Shown here piece after piece: positions 8,717-17,282 of a stretch of 64,000 nt of DNA. A program made the translations under genes and the position numbers. Source of the stretch: Rubrobacter calidifluminis (lineage in GTDB: Bacteria; Actinomycetota; Rubrobacteria; Rubrobacterales; Rubrobacteraceae); NCBI RefSeq assembly GCF_028617075.1, contig NZ_JAQKGV010000012.1, positions 1-64,000 of the forward strand. Direction: 5' to 3'. The notes beneath the pieces are model-generated. The model searched no databases. It was not told the origin of the DNA and saw nothing but the letters and a program-made list of their open reading frames with translations. Position 1 is the first letter of the stretch. Each line of letters begins with the position of its first letter.

Positions 8717-9589
8717 ATGAGCGGACGGGAGCGCGGGTCTTTCGAGGCCAGAGACGGGGTAGGGATAGGTGAGGAGCTCAGGCGGGCGCGGGAGGAGCGC
8801 GGCCTGATGCTGGAAGACGTTGAGCGTGCCACCAAGATCCGGCGGCGCTACCTCGAGGGAATCGAGCGGGAAGACTACGGGGTGATGCCGGCCCCGGTTT
8901 ACGTACGGGGATTCGTGAGGACCTACGCGGATTACCTGGGGCTGGACGGTGAGGAGTATGCCCGGCGGATGCGGGAATACCAGGCCACGCATCTGGAGGA
9001 GGGCGTCGAAGAAGAGCGTGTGCTCGGGGGTGAAGATTTCGCGGGAGGGGATTACGGGTCCCCACCGCCGCTGGTTTCTTCCGGGGGGATCAGGGAGGCC
9101 GAGAGGAGGCGGCGTTTTTCGGGCTCTTCGATAGCACTTCCCATATTCGCGGTCGTGCTGCTTTTTGTCATCGTGGCGGCCTTCTACTACTTGGGCAGGG
9201 TCTACTCGCCGGGAGTCTCGGCGAACAACCATGGTGGAGCAGATAAGGTTCACCCCGCCGCCGGAGAGCGCCAGGTCCAGCATTCTGAGCATGGCAAGGG
9301 ACATCCTGCCGGCGGTAACCAAAAGACCACCCGTTCGCTCGAAGCCAGGCTGGACGTTTCCGGAGGACCGTCCTGGCTCGAGGTCAGGAGCGACGGAGAG
9401 GTGGTCTTCGTCCGGACGGTGGAGCCCGGTTTCTCCAAGACCTTCACCGCGAAGCACGAAATCAGCATAACCAGCGGCAACGCCGGAGCGGTCAGGGTCA
9501 GGATAAACGGCCAGAACTATGGCACGCTCGGCGACATGGGAGAGGTCCTCACCCGGACCTTCACCCTCAAACAGGCAGGCTCATCCTAG
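8717..9589 (+). CDS. RodZ-like HTH/transmembrane protein with DUF4115-type C-terminus
   Basis: The N-terminus (about residues 15-75) is a RodZ-type helix-turn-helix (IGEELRRAREERGLMLEDV, then IRRRYLEGIE). A single membrane helix lies around 135-160 (ALPIFAVVLLFVIVAAFYYLG), followed by a low-complexity linker and a C-terminal beta domain (PSWLEVRSDGEVVF through VRVRINGQNYG). RodZ proteins link cell-wall elongation machinery to the cytoskeleton; this rod/coccoid lineage may use it without MreB, and mreB is not in the window. An ATG at 8717 is preferred over the TTG at 8708. No ribosome-binding site is visible, but TGATATTCT at 8699-8707, an extended -10, would start a leaderless message. Confidence 0.8.
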   Translation: MSGRERGSFEARDGVGIGEELRRAREERGLMLEDVERATKIRRRYLEGIEREDYGVMPAPVYVRGFVRTYADYLGLDGEEYARRMREYQATHLEEGVEEERVLGGEDFAGGDYGSPPPLVSSGGIREAERRRRFSGSSIALPIFAVVLLFVIVAAFYYLGRVYSPGVSANNHGGADKVHPAAGERQVQHSEHGKGHPAGGNQKTTRSLEARLDVSGGPSWLEVRSDGEVVFVRTVEPGFSKTFTAKHEISITSGNAGAVRVRINGQNYGTLGDMGEVLTRTFTLKQAGSS

Positions 9590-9598
9590 AGCAGCGTG

Positions 9599-9627
9599 TT
9601 GGGAGGAGAGCCCTCACCCCGTATAAT
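9599..9627 (+). promoter_or_regulatory. Putative recA promoter
   Basis: TTGGGA at 9599-9604 and a perfect TATAAT at 9622-9627 are separated by 17 bases, placing a start near 9634 and a leader of about 47 bases before the recA TTG. No convincing LexA box (GAAC-N4-GTTC type) overlaps it. Confidence 0.6.
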
Positions 9628-9680
9628 TGTCCTGGCACCAGAATTAGAGAGCCTGAACGAAACTCCGGGGGGTTCCCATA

Positions 9681-10724
9681 TTGGACAAGACGAAAGCGAT
9701 CGGCGCGGCAGTAGCACAGATAGAGCGCCAGTTTGGCAAGGGGTCGATCATGCGTATGGGGGATCGCGGGCCGCAGCGCATCCCATCCATCTCCACCGGG
9801 GCGCTGGCCCTGGACCTCGCGCTCGGAGTCGGCGGTGTGCCGCGGGGGAGGATAGTCGAGATCTTCGGCCCCGAGTCGAGCGGGAAGACCACCCTTGCTC
9901 TGCACATCATAGCCGAGGCCCAGAAGGAGGGCGGGCTCGCCGCCTTCGTGGACGCCGAACACGCCCTCGACCCCACCTACGCCGAGGCCATCGGCGTCAA
10001 CCTGGACGACCTCTACTTCTCCCAGCCGGATAATGGCGAACAGGCCCTGGAGATCGCGGATACCCTGGTCCGCTCCGGGGCGCTCGACGTCCTCGTGGTA
10101 GATTCCGTCGCAGCTCTCGTACCTAGGGCTGAGATAGAGGGTGAGATGGGGGACTCCCACGTGGGGCTGCAGGCCCGGTTGATGAGCCAGGCGTTGCGGA
10201 AGCTCTCCGGTTCTCTCTCGCGCTCGGGGACGACGGCTGTTTTCATAAACCAGTTGCGGGAGAAGATCGGGGTGATGTTCGGTTCTCCGGAGACCACGCC
10301 GGGGGGTAGGGCTTTGAAGTTTTACTCCAGCGTAAGGCTGGACATAAGGCGCATAGGCTCCCTGAAGGACGGCAACGAGACGGTGGGTAGCCAGACACGG
10401 GTGAAGATAGTGAAGAACAAGGTTGCGCCGCCCTTCAAGACTGTCGAGTTTGACATCATGTATGGTGAGGGTATCTCCAAGGAGGGGAGCCTGCTCGACG
10501 TTGGGATCGAGCAGGGCGTCATACAGAAATCCGGGGCTTGGTTTGCCTATGGTGACGAGCGCCTTGGTCAGGGGAGGGAGAACGCGAGGAAGTTCCTCAA
10601 GGAGAACCGCGAGGTGCGTGAGAGGATAATCTCGGACATCTACCGCAAGCTGGGTCTGGAGCGGGACGTCTCCTCCGGAGAGGTCGATGCCGGGGAGCGT
10701 GGCACACCGCTGGTTGAGGAATGA
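9681..10724 (+). CDS. recA: Recombinase RecA
   Basis: The ATP-dependent strand-exchange protein of homologous recombination and SOS induction. The Walker A is GPESSGKT (about residues 66-73), and the family-specific stretches [20 protein letters not shown] and LRKLSG, and the L2-region sequence [22 protein letters not shown], are intact. At 347 residues with a short acidic tail it has full length; there is no intein. It starts with TTG at 9681 and has its own promoter. The following recX begins 3 bases after its stop. Confidence 0.99.
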   Translation: MDKTKAIGAAVAQIERQFGKGSIMRMGDRGPQRIPSISTGALALDLALGVGGVPRGRIVEIFGPESSGKTTLALHIIAEAQKEGGLAAFVDAEHALDPTYAEAIGVNLDDLYFSQPDNGEQALEIADTLVRSGALDVLVVDSVAALVPRAEIEGEMGDSHVGLQARLMSQALRKLSGSLSRSGTTAVFINQLREKIGVMFGSPETTPGGRALKFYSSVRLDIRRIGSLKDGNETVGSQTRVKIVKNKVAPPFKTVEFDIMYGEGISKEGSLLDVGIEQGVIQKSGAWFAYGDERLGQGRENARKFLKENREVRERIISDIYRKLGLERDVSSGEVDAGERGTPLVEE

Positions 10725-10727
10725 CCC

Positions 10728-11339
10728 TTGTCCAGGGTAACCCGGCTCGAGGCTGACCGCGGTAGGGTCAGGGTTCTGGTAGACGGCGAGGAGTGGGGGG
10801 AGGTACCGGCCGGTACGCTCTCCAGGTGGGGGATCCGCGAGGGGGATGAAGTCTCTCCGGAGCAGCTCTTCCGTTACGAGCGATCGCTGGCGATGGATCG
10901 GGCGCTGCGTTTGCTGTCTGGAAGGGATCGCTCGCGGCTGGAGATTTGCGGCAGGCTGAAACGGTTCGGTCACCACGAGGAGGTGGTAAGGGAGGTCGTC
11001 GGGAGGCTCGCGGAGATGGGTTATCTCGACGATGTCTCATTCGCGCGCAGGTTCGCCCGGGAGCGGGTGGGGAAGGGTTACGGGCGGGAGAGGGTGCTCT
11101 CCGATCTGCTCCGGCGGGGGGTGGGCCGGGAGCTGGCGGAGGAGGCCGTCCGCCGGGAGTATGAGGGTGTGTCGGATCTTGAGGAGGCCCGCGTTCTCGC
11201 TGCACGGCGCTATAATACCGGTGAGAGATCCGACGCCCTCGCGCGTCGGGTTCACGGTTTCCTGAGGCGGCGGGGGTATCAGGCTGAGGTCTGTGTCCTG
11301 GTGGCGCGGGAGTATCGCGGCAGCCCCCTCCAGAGATGA
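10728..11339 (+). CDS. recX: Regulatory protein RecX
   Basis: RecX binds RecA filaments and limits their activity. The 203-residue protein shows the three-helix RecX repeats (ALRLLSGRDRSRLEICGRLKR, then VVREVVGRLAEMGYLDDVSFARRFARERVGKGYGRERV). A TTG start 3 bases after recA indicates translational coupling, as in many actinobacteria. The N-terminal 60 residues are a beta-rich extension (VRVLVDGEEWGEVPAGTLSRW) also seen in other RecX proteins. Confidence 0.92.
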   Translation: MSRVTRLEADRGRVRVLVDGEEWGEVPAGTLSRWGIREGDEVSPEQLFRYERSLAMDRALRLLSGRDRSRLEICGRLKRFGHHEEVVREVVGRLAEMGYLDDVSFARRFARERVGKGYGRERVLSDLLRRGVGRELAEEAVRREYEGVSDLEEARVLAARRYNTGERSDALARRVHGFLRRRGYQAEVCVLVAREYRGSPLQR

Positions 11340-11399
11340 GGGCCTCAAGGAGACCACTCTCAGTACAGACGTGGTAGTCAGGACGGCTTTGATCATGGT

Positions 11400-11421
11400 G
11401 ACCGCCGCATCCGCGGCGGTC
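11400..11421 (+). promoter_or_regulatory. Hairpin abutting the rny ribosome-binding site
   Basis: GACCGCCGC-ATCC-GCGGCGGTC gives a perfect 9-bp stem with a 4-base loop, ending 4 bases before GGAGG (11426-11430) of rny. No U-tract follows. It could act as a recX terminator-like element, an RNA-processing site or a translational control element for rny. Confidence 0.5.
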
Positions 11422-11437
11422 CCTTGGAGGACAATCT

Positions 11438-12982
11438 ATGAACGTGTTAGTGCCGATTTTGGGGCTGGTCATCGGCCTCATGGCGGGCGTCGCCGCGGGA
11501 TACATCTTCTGGCGCTCGCACGAGCGTTCCCGGCGCGCTCAGGCTCGTTCGGAGGCCGAGGGAATCCTGGAGAGCGCGCGCCGGGAGGCCGAGACCATAA
11601 AACGGGAGGCCGCTCTCTCTGCGAAGGAGGCCTCGCTCAGGGTCAAGGACGAGGTCGAAGCCGAGTTGCGGGCCCGGCGGGCCGAGCTCTCACGGCTGGA
11701 GGAGCGTCTCAACAGTCGGGATGCCTCACTCGACCGCCGGGAGGAGGAGCTCGATGAGCGCAGGCGTGAGCTTTCGCGGCGCGACGAGGTGCTCGAGAGG
11801 AAGCTTGAGGAGATCGAGGAGCGCGAGGCCGAGCAGCTCAGAAGGCTGGAGGAGATCTCGGGCCTGAGCCGTGCCGAGGCGGAGCGTAGACTGCTGAGCG
11901 GGCTCGAGGCTGAGCTCGAGGACAGGATGGGCAGGATGGTCCGGGATCGTACGCTCGAGGCCGAAGAGAGGGCCGAGATGGAGGCGCGCAGGATCATCTC
12001 GACCACGATGGAGCGGCTGGCTTCCGAGCTGACCTCTGAGTCCACGGTGAAGACGGTGAGCCTGCCTTCGGACGACATGAAGGGTCGGATCATCGGCCGG
12101 GAGGGCCGCAATATACGCGCCTTCGAGGCAAATACCGGGGTGGATGTGATAATCGACGACACGCCGGAGACGGTCGTCATCTCGTGTTTCGACCCGGTGA
12201 GGCGGGAGGTTGCCCGGGTCGCCATGGAGCGCCTGGTCGAGGACGGCAGGATCCATCCCGGACGGATCGAGCAGGTCGTCGCCCGGGCCCGGAAGGACGT
12301 GGAGAAGGAGATGAGAAGCGCCGGCCGGCAGGCGATGTACGACGCGAAGGTGGGGGGCGGGATGCACGGTGATCTCGTGCGGCTCTTGGGGGCCCTGAGG
12401 TACCGCACCTCCTACGGTCAGAACGTGCTGGCGCACTCGGTCGAGGTGGCGAACCTCTGCGGTATGATGGCCCAGGAGCTCGGGGCCAACGTGAAGGTGG
12501 CGCGCAGGGCCGGCCTGCTGCACGACATCGGGAAGGCTATAGACCACGAGGTCGAGGGTACCCATGCACTCATCGGCGGTCGTTTCGCCAGAAAGTGCGG
12601 TGAATCGGAGGAGGTGGTGCGTGCGATCTCCGCGCATCACCACGAGATCGAGATGGAGAGCGTGGAGGACGTCCTCGTGGCCACAGCCGATGCGGTCTCG
12701 GCGGCGAGGCCCGGGGCCCGCAGGGAGTCGACCGAGACCTACCTGGAAAGATTGCGCAACCTGGAGGACATCGCGCTCTCCCACCGGGGCGTGGACAAGG
12801 CCTACGCCATCCAGGCCGGGCGGGAGATCCGGGTGATGGTCCAGCCCTCAGAGGTGGACGACCGTATAGCCGCCAAGCTTGCCTACGACATCAGCCGTCA
12901 GATCGAATCAGAACTGGAATACCCCGGGCAGATCAGGGTGACCGTCATCCGCGAGAGCCGGGTCTCGGAGGTCGCCCACTAA
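11438..12982 (+). CDS. rny: Ribonuclease Y
   Basis: A membrane-anchored endoribonuclease that starts mRNA decay. It has an N-terminal membrane helix (VPILGLVIGLMAGVAAGYIF), a long charged coiled coil (about residues 25-200), a KH domain with GRIIGREGRNI (about 212) and an HD domain with LLHDIGKAIDHE (about 351). Its 514 residues match the family. Bacillus-type RNase Y works beside RNase J and PNPase, both encoded upstream here. The ATG at 11438 follows GGAGG with 7 bases. A stable hairpin lies directly before that site. Confidence 0.96.
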   Translation: MNVLVPILGLVIGLMAGVAAGYIFWRSHERSRRAQARSEAEGILESARREAETIKREAALSAKEASLRVKDEVEAELRARRAELSRLEERLNSRDASLDRREEELDERRRELSRRDEVLERKLEEIEEREAEQLRRLEEISGLSRAEAERRLLSGLEAELEDRMGRMVRDRTLEAEERAEMEARRIISTTMERLASELTSESTVKTVSLPSDDMKGRIIGREGRNIRAFEANTGVDVIIDDTPETVVISCFDPVRREVARVAMERLVEDGRIHPGRIEQVVARARKDVEKEMRSAGRQAMYDAKVGGGMHGDLVRLLGALRYRTSYGQNVLAHSVEVANLCGMMAQELGANVKVARRAGLLHDIGKAIDHEVEGTHALIGGRFARKCGESEEVVRAISAHHHEIEMESVEDVLVATADAVSAARPGARRESTETYLERLRNLEDIALSHRGVDKAYAIQAGREIRVMVQPSEVDDRIAAKLAYDISRQIESELEYPGQIRVTVIRESRVSEVAH

Positions 12983-12997
12983 AAAGGGAGGCGGTCG

Positions 12998-13930
12998 TTG
13001 GATTCTCCCTACCGGGATCTCGGCGGCGGGTTCGCCCGGCTCGGCGGTCCGGAGGGCCACCGCCGGGCTCCCTCGCGCATCGACTCGGTCGAGGCCGTCC
13101 TGAGAGAGCTCGTGCGCAACGCACGCGACGCGAAAGCCCGAAACGTCTTCGTCGCCTCCACGCTGCGCTCCCGACGCTACAGGACCCTCACCGTCATCGA
13201 CGACGGTGAGGGGGTGCCGGAATCCTACGCCGATCTCATCTTCGAACCCGGTGTAACCTCCCGCCACCTCGACCCCGTCTCCACCTTCCCCGGAGAACCC
13301 CCGCACGGCTCCGGCCTCTCCCTCTACCACATAAGGGAGGCCGCCGTCGAGGCCCGCCTCGTCTCTCCTTCCTCCCCAACCTCTTTCTCCGTAACCCTGG
13401 ATACCCTCTCCCTGCCGGAACGCTCCCTCCAGTCCGAGAGCAGACCCTCCAGAGCCAACCTCATCGCCACGCTTCGTTCTTTCCTCCTCCATGCGCCCTA
13501 CCTGCGCCTCCACTACGGTACCCCTTCAGCCATCCTCGCTTCTCTCTTGCAAAACCGCATAATACTAAACAGCAGAGATGGGAAGACCAGCGCGGTACTG
13601 GAGGAGGCGTGCTCGATCGGATTGAAGGTCTCCCTACGTACGGTTCAGAGGATCATGAGAGGAGAGATCGACCCTGCGCGCAGGATCTCATGGGAGGAGC
13701 CCGGGCGGAGGGGGAGGATAAAAGAGAGAGACGGGGCAGATGCAGAGCTCCGTACCACCACTCTTCCCGAGGTCGCTCTCGATCGGGAGGAGATGGAACG
13801 ATTGAGGAGCCTGCTCTCTGAGGCGGCCTCTGCCCGCTATGCTAGACTCGAGTCCATCGAGGCGGAGAGCCGGCCGGGTATCCTGACGCTGAAGGCAAGA
13901 TTCTACGAGCCAGAGGATGAATATGAATAA
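12998..13930 (+). CDS. Orphan GHKL-type ATPase with helix-turn-helix-like segment
   Basis: Residues about 25-135 form a GHKL (Hsp90/MutL/histidine kinase) ATP-binding fold: N box ELVRNARDA (37-45), G1 box DDGEG (68-72) and G2 box HGSGLSL (103-109). No histidine phosphoacceptor or transmitter domain precedes it. Residues about 199-222 (AVLEEACSIGLKVSLRTVQR and onward) look like a helix-turn-helix, and the tail from 260 is charged and helical. It could resemble the N-terminal half of MutL, but the transducer domain is not evident. TTG start at 12998 after GGGAGG; the 3' end overlaps miaB by 14 bases. Function unknown. Confidence 0.75.
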   Translation: MDSPYRDLGGGFARLGGPEGHRRAPSRIDSVEAVLRELVRNARDAKARNVFVASTLRSRRYRTLTVIDDGEGVPESYADLIFEPGVTSRHLDPVSTFPGEPPHGSGLSLYHIREAAVEARLVSPSSPTSFSVTLDTLSLPERSLQSESRPSRANLIATLRSFLLHAPYLRLHYGTPSAILASLLQNRIILNSRDGKTSAVLEEACSIGLKVSLRTVQRIMRGEIDPARRISWEEPGRRGRIKERDGADAELRTTTLPEVALDREEMERLRSLLSEAASARYARLESIEAESRPGILTLKARFYEPEDEYE

Positions 13931-15209
13931 TACCAAGACGAACCCGAAGAACCAGACCCAAACGGCGTGCATAAGGACGTTCGGTTGTCAGATGAACGTC
14001 CACGACTCCGACAGGATGCGCCGGATGCTGCTCGAAGCGGGCTACGAAGAGGTCGAGAGGTACGAGGACGCCGACCTCGTGATACTCAACACCTGCTACG
14101 TGAGGGAGAACGCGGTGGACAGGGTGAGGGGCCACCTGGGGGAGCTGAACAGGCTCAAGAGGGAAGGTAAAGTAAAGAAGGTGGCGCTAACGGGCTGCAT
14201 AGGGGCTGCGGAGGAGGGCGGAGAGCTAAAAGAGCAGTACGGGATAGACCTGGTCCTCGGCACCCACAACACCTACGAGCTCGCCAGCTTCATAGGGCTG
14301 CCCAACATGGAGGAGACCTTCACGCCCGACCTGCCCGGGATGAGAGGGCAGCACAGCGCTTTCGTCACGATAATGACGGGGTGCAACTACCAGTGCAGCT
14401 ACTGCATCGTCCCGACGGTGAGGGGTAGGATGATCTGCAGACCGCTGGAGAACGTGCTCGGAGAAGTCGAAGAGCTGGTGGAGAGCGGGACGAAGTACAT
14501 AACCCTCCTCGGGCAGACGGTGGATGCCTGGAGGCAGAAAGGGCTCAGGTTCTGCGACCTGCTGGAGAGGGTATCAGAGGTGGCGCCGAGGGTATGGTTC
14601 ACGACCAGTCATCCCTCGAACATGGAGGACAGGACGCTGGAGCTGATCGGCAGGAAGGACAACATAGTGAAGAGACTCCACCTGCCGGTCCAGTCGGGTT
14701 CGGATCGGATGTTGAGGATGATGCACAGGGGGTACAAGGCAGAGAGGTACAGGAGGAAGATAGAGGTCTTCAGGGAGAACGTCCCGGACGGCACGCTCTC
14801 CACGGACATAATAGTCGGGCACCCGGGAGAGACGGAGGAAGACCATCAGAAGACGCTCGAGCTGGTCGAAGACTGCGGCTTCGACGCAGCCTACATCTTC
14901 AAGTTCTCTCCGAGGAGGGGCACGGAGGCCGCAGAGATGCCGGGCAGGGTGCCGGAAGAGGTCGTGCAGAGGAGGTTTCTCGAAGTACTCCGGGCGGTCG
15001 AGGGCAACGCGCTCAAGAGGAACAGAGAGAAGATAGGATCGGAAGAAGAGATCTACATCCGGCACCCCAGGGGAGAAGATGGCATTGCGATAGGAGAGAC
15101 CTGGAGCGGACACGCCGTGCACGTCGAGACCGACGCCTCACCCGGAGAGTACGTGAGGGCGAAAGTGAACTCCGCCGGACCGCACGTACTGTATGCAGAG
15201 GAGATCTGA
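13917..15209 (+). CDS. miaB: tRNA-2-methylthio-N6-dimethylallyladenosine synthase
   Basis: A radical-SAM methylthiotransferase acting on i6A37 of tRNA. The N-terminal UPF0004 domain has TFGCQMN and further Cys at NTCYVRENA and LTGCIG for the auxiliary cluster. The SAM domain has CNYQCSYC (CxxxCxxC), and the C-terminus has a TRAM-like segment. Its 430 residues fit the family. It starts at ATG 13917 inside the GHKL ATPase gene and overlaps miaA, whose product makes its substrate. Confidence 0.96.
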   Translation: MNMNNTKTNPKNQTQTACIRTFGCQMNVHDSDRMRRMLLEAGYEEVERYEDADLVILNTCYVRENAVDRVRGHLGELNRLKREGKVKKVALTGCIGAAEEGGELKEQYGIDLVLGTHNTYELASFIGLPNMEETFTPDLPGMRGQHSAFVTIMTGCNYQCSYCIVPTVRGRMICRPLENVLGEVEELVESGTKYITLLGQTVDAWRQKGLRFCDLLERVSEVAPRVWFTTSHPSNMEDRTLELIGRKDNIVKRLHLPVQSGSDRMLRMMHRGYKAERYRRKIEVFRENVPDGTLSTDIIVGHPGETEEDHQKTLELVEDCGFDAAYIFKFSPRRGTEAAEMPGRVPEEVVQRRFLEVLRAVEGNALKRNREKIGSEEEIYIRHPRGEDGIAIGETWSGHAVHVETDASPGEYVRAKVNSAGPHVLYAEEI

Positions 15210-16044
15210 GGGAAGAAAAAAGGCGATAGCCGTATGCGGTCCCACGGCGAGCGGGAAGAGCGACCTCGCGGATCACCTGGCGGGCATGCTCGCCACCAAC
15301 GCCACGGTCGTGGACTCTATGCAGGTCTACCGGGAGATACCGAACATAACCAACCAGAAACGCCGGAGAGAGGCCAACCTGGTGGGGATAATAAGCGTGA
15401 ACGAAGAGTGGAACGTGGCGCTGCACAGGGAGGCCGTCCGCAGGATAGAACGAGAGCATCCGCTCTTGGTGCTCGACGCCGGCACGGGTATGTACCTGAA
15501 CGCCGTGCTGCTCGAGATCCAGCTCTGGCCCAGGGTAGAGGAAGAGCTGAGGGAACGCGCCAGAGCGCTCGCCAGAGGATCCGATAACGAGAGGAGAGAG
15601 ACCAGAAAGATAGAGCTATCGCTCATCGGGGCGAAGGCCGAAGGCTCGATATGGAAAGGAGACCTCAGGTACGACACGACGCTCGTCTACCTCCGACCCG
15701 ACAGGGAGATGCTGGACGAGATGATCGAACGCCGCTCGACGAGGATAGCCCGGGAAGGCCTCGAGGAGGCGGAGAAGATATACGACATGGTGAGGGGCGG
15801 CGAGCCCGTGAGCGAGCAGGTGATGGGGTCCATAGGGGTTCGGGAGTTGCTCGGGGTGGTGAAGGGTGAGATCTCCCGGGAGGAAGCCCGCCGGAGGATA
15901 GCGGCGAGAACGCGCCGGATGGCGAGGAGACAGATACGGTGGTTCGACAAACTGGCCCGGAACCTGTCGGGAGAAGCGGAGGTCCTGGTGGCCGAAAGCG
16001 CCTCGGAGATGACGGAAAGGACGGTACCGTGGACGGGGACGTGA
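15193..16044 (+). CDS. miaA: tRNA dimethylallyltransferase, divergent
   Basis: MiaA transfers a dimethylallyl group to A37 of tRNA. The P-loop GPTASGKSDLA (residues 16-26), DSMQVYREI, DAGTGMYLNAVLLE, QVMGSIGVREL and the RRQIRWFDK tail identify the family. It is short (283 against about 300-315) and several usual signatures are altered: the GTAKP element after DSxQVYR reads NITNQK, and the HHLID segment reads NLVGIIS. The ATG at 15193 overlaps miaB by 17 bases without its own good ribosome-binding site, implying coupling. Pairing with miaB supports the assignment. Confidence 0.88.
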   Translation: MQRRSEGRKKAIAVCGPTASGKSDLADHLAGMLATNATVVDSMQVYREIPNITNQKRRREANLVGIISVNEEWNVALHREAVRRIEREHPLLVLDAGTGMYLNAVLLEIQLWPRVEEELRERARALARGSDNERRETRKIELSLIGAKAEGSIWKGDLRYDTTLVYLRPDREMLDEMIERRSTRIAREGLEEAEKIYDMVRGGEPVSEQVMGSIGVRELLGVVKGEISREEARRRIAARTRRMARRQIRWFDKLARNLSGEAEVLVAESASEMTERTVPWTGT

Positions 16045-17252
16045 GGGCCGTCCTGGTCGGTGCCGGGGAGGACAGATACCTCGAGGAGCTGGCGAGCCTG
16101 GCGAGGACGCTCGGGGTGGAGGTGGTCGGTACCCTGGAACAGAGCCGGCGTGACCCCGTCGGATACCTCGGGAGCGGCAAACGAGCGGAGCTGAGGTCTC
16201 TTGTCGAGGAGAGCGGCGCGGGGATGGTGATCACGGACGACGAGCTCAGCGCATCACAGGCGAGGGTTCTCGAGAGGGACTGCGGGGCGAGCGTCGTGGA
16301 CAGGACCGAGCTCATCATAAGGATATTCGAGGCCCACGCGAGGGACCGGGCGAGCAAGCTGGAGGTGGAGCTCGCCGACCTGGAGTACAGGCTCCCCAGG
16401 ATCAAAGGAAAGAACGAGGCGCTGAGCCGGCTCGGAGGCGGTGTTGGCACGAGGGGACCCGGCGAGCAGCAGCTGGAGTACGACAGGAGGCTCATCCGCA
16501 ACAGGATGAGAACCATACGCAGCAGGCTCGAGCAGGAACGAAGATCAAGAAGGGTGAGGAGGGAGTCCAGGGAGAGGCTCAGGATACCGGCAGTCTCGCT
16601 CGTGGGCTACACGAACGCCGGCAAGACGACGCTGCTGAACGCCCTGAGCTCTTCCGAAGGGTCCACCGCCGACAGGCTCTTCGAGACGCTCGAGACCTCC
16701 ACCAGGATCGTGCGGGGAACCGACGGGAACCCGGACATCCTGATGACGGACACGGTGGGCTTTATACGCAAGCTCCCGACCCAGCTCGTACACTCCTTCG
16801 AGAGCACCCTCGAGGCGGCGGCGGACGCCGACGTGCTCGTCGTCTGCGCCGACGCGTCGAGCCCGTTCCTGGACGAGGAGATAGCGGTCGTGAGAGAGAC
16901 GCTCTCGGGCCTGGATCCGGCAACAGAGGAGGAAGACATCATCCTGTGCCTCAACAAGATCGACCGCCTGAACCCGCACGAGATCAAAGCACTAAAGACC
17001 AGATACCCCTCCGCAACGCTCCTCAGCGCCCTGAGAAACCCCCACGAACTCCTCGACCGGATATACTCCAGGCTCTCCGAGCGCATGGAGCGCCTCGAGC
17101 TCCTCATCCCACACTCCGACTACCAGCTAGTCTCAAACCTCTACGAACGGGCGATCGTCCACTCCCAAAAACCCCTCGAAAGAGGAACCCTCCTCGACGT
17201 CTCAATCCCAAACCACGCCCTGTCACGCTACGCCCGCTACCGCGTCGCGTGA
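16029..17252 (+). CDS. hflX: Ribosome-associated GTPase HflX
   Basis: HflX is a translation-factor GTPase that splits stalled ribosomes. The N-terminal domain contains YLGSGKRAEL and the GTRGPGEQQLEYDRR glycine-rich signature. The G domain has GYTNAGKTTLLNAL (G1), DTVGFI (G3) and LNKID (G4). The frame is open from 15939, but the GTG at 16029 has GGAAAGGA in front and gives MDGDVRAVLVGAG, about 407 residues, fitting the family. A second GTG at 16041 would overlap the miaA stop by 4 bases. miaA-hflX order is common. Confidence 0.94.
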   Translation: MDGDVRAVLVGAGEDRYLEELASLARTLGVEVVGTLEQSRRDPVGYLGSGKRAELRSLVEESGAGMVITDDELSASQARVLERDCGASVVDRTELIIRIFEAHARDRASKLEVELADLEYRLPRIKGKNEALSRLGGGVGTRGPGEQQLEYDRRLIRNRMRTIRSRLEQERRSRRVRRESRERLRIPAVSLVGYTNAGKTTLLNALSSSEGSTADRLFETLETSTRIVRGTDGNPDILMTDTVGFIRKLPTQLVHSFESTLEAAADADVLVVCADASSPFLDEEIAVVRETLSGLDPATEEEDIILCLNKIDRLNPHEIKALKTRYPSATLLSALRNPHELLDRIYSRLSERMERLELLIPHSDYQLVSNLYERAIVHSQKPLERGTLLDVSIPNHALSRYARYRVA

Positions 17253-17282
17253 ATTTCCGATAAGTACAATTCTCGGAAATTC
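17251..17282. terminator. Inverted repeat at the end of hflX
   Basis: GAATTTCCGA (17251-17260) and TCGGAAATTC (17273-17282) pair perfectly around a 12-base AT-rich loop, and the left arm overlaps the hflX stop codon. A purine-rich run (AAAGAAAA) follows on the plus strand, not a T-tract, so it is at best a factor-assisted or weak terminator. Confidence 0.45.

Noticed and set aside
6350-9457. 1035-codon open frame on the minus strand across ftsK and the RodZ-like gene
   Set aside because: It is a shadow of high-GC codon use; the plus-strand frames carry FtsK and RodZ motifs, while the minus translation is Arg/Gly/His-rich without motifs.
9590-9680. SOS (LexA) box before recA
   Set aside because: GAAC at 9655-9658 and GTTC near 9675 are too far apart for the known consensus.
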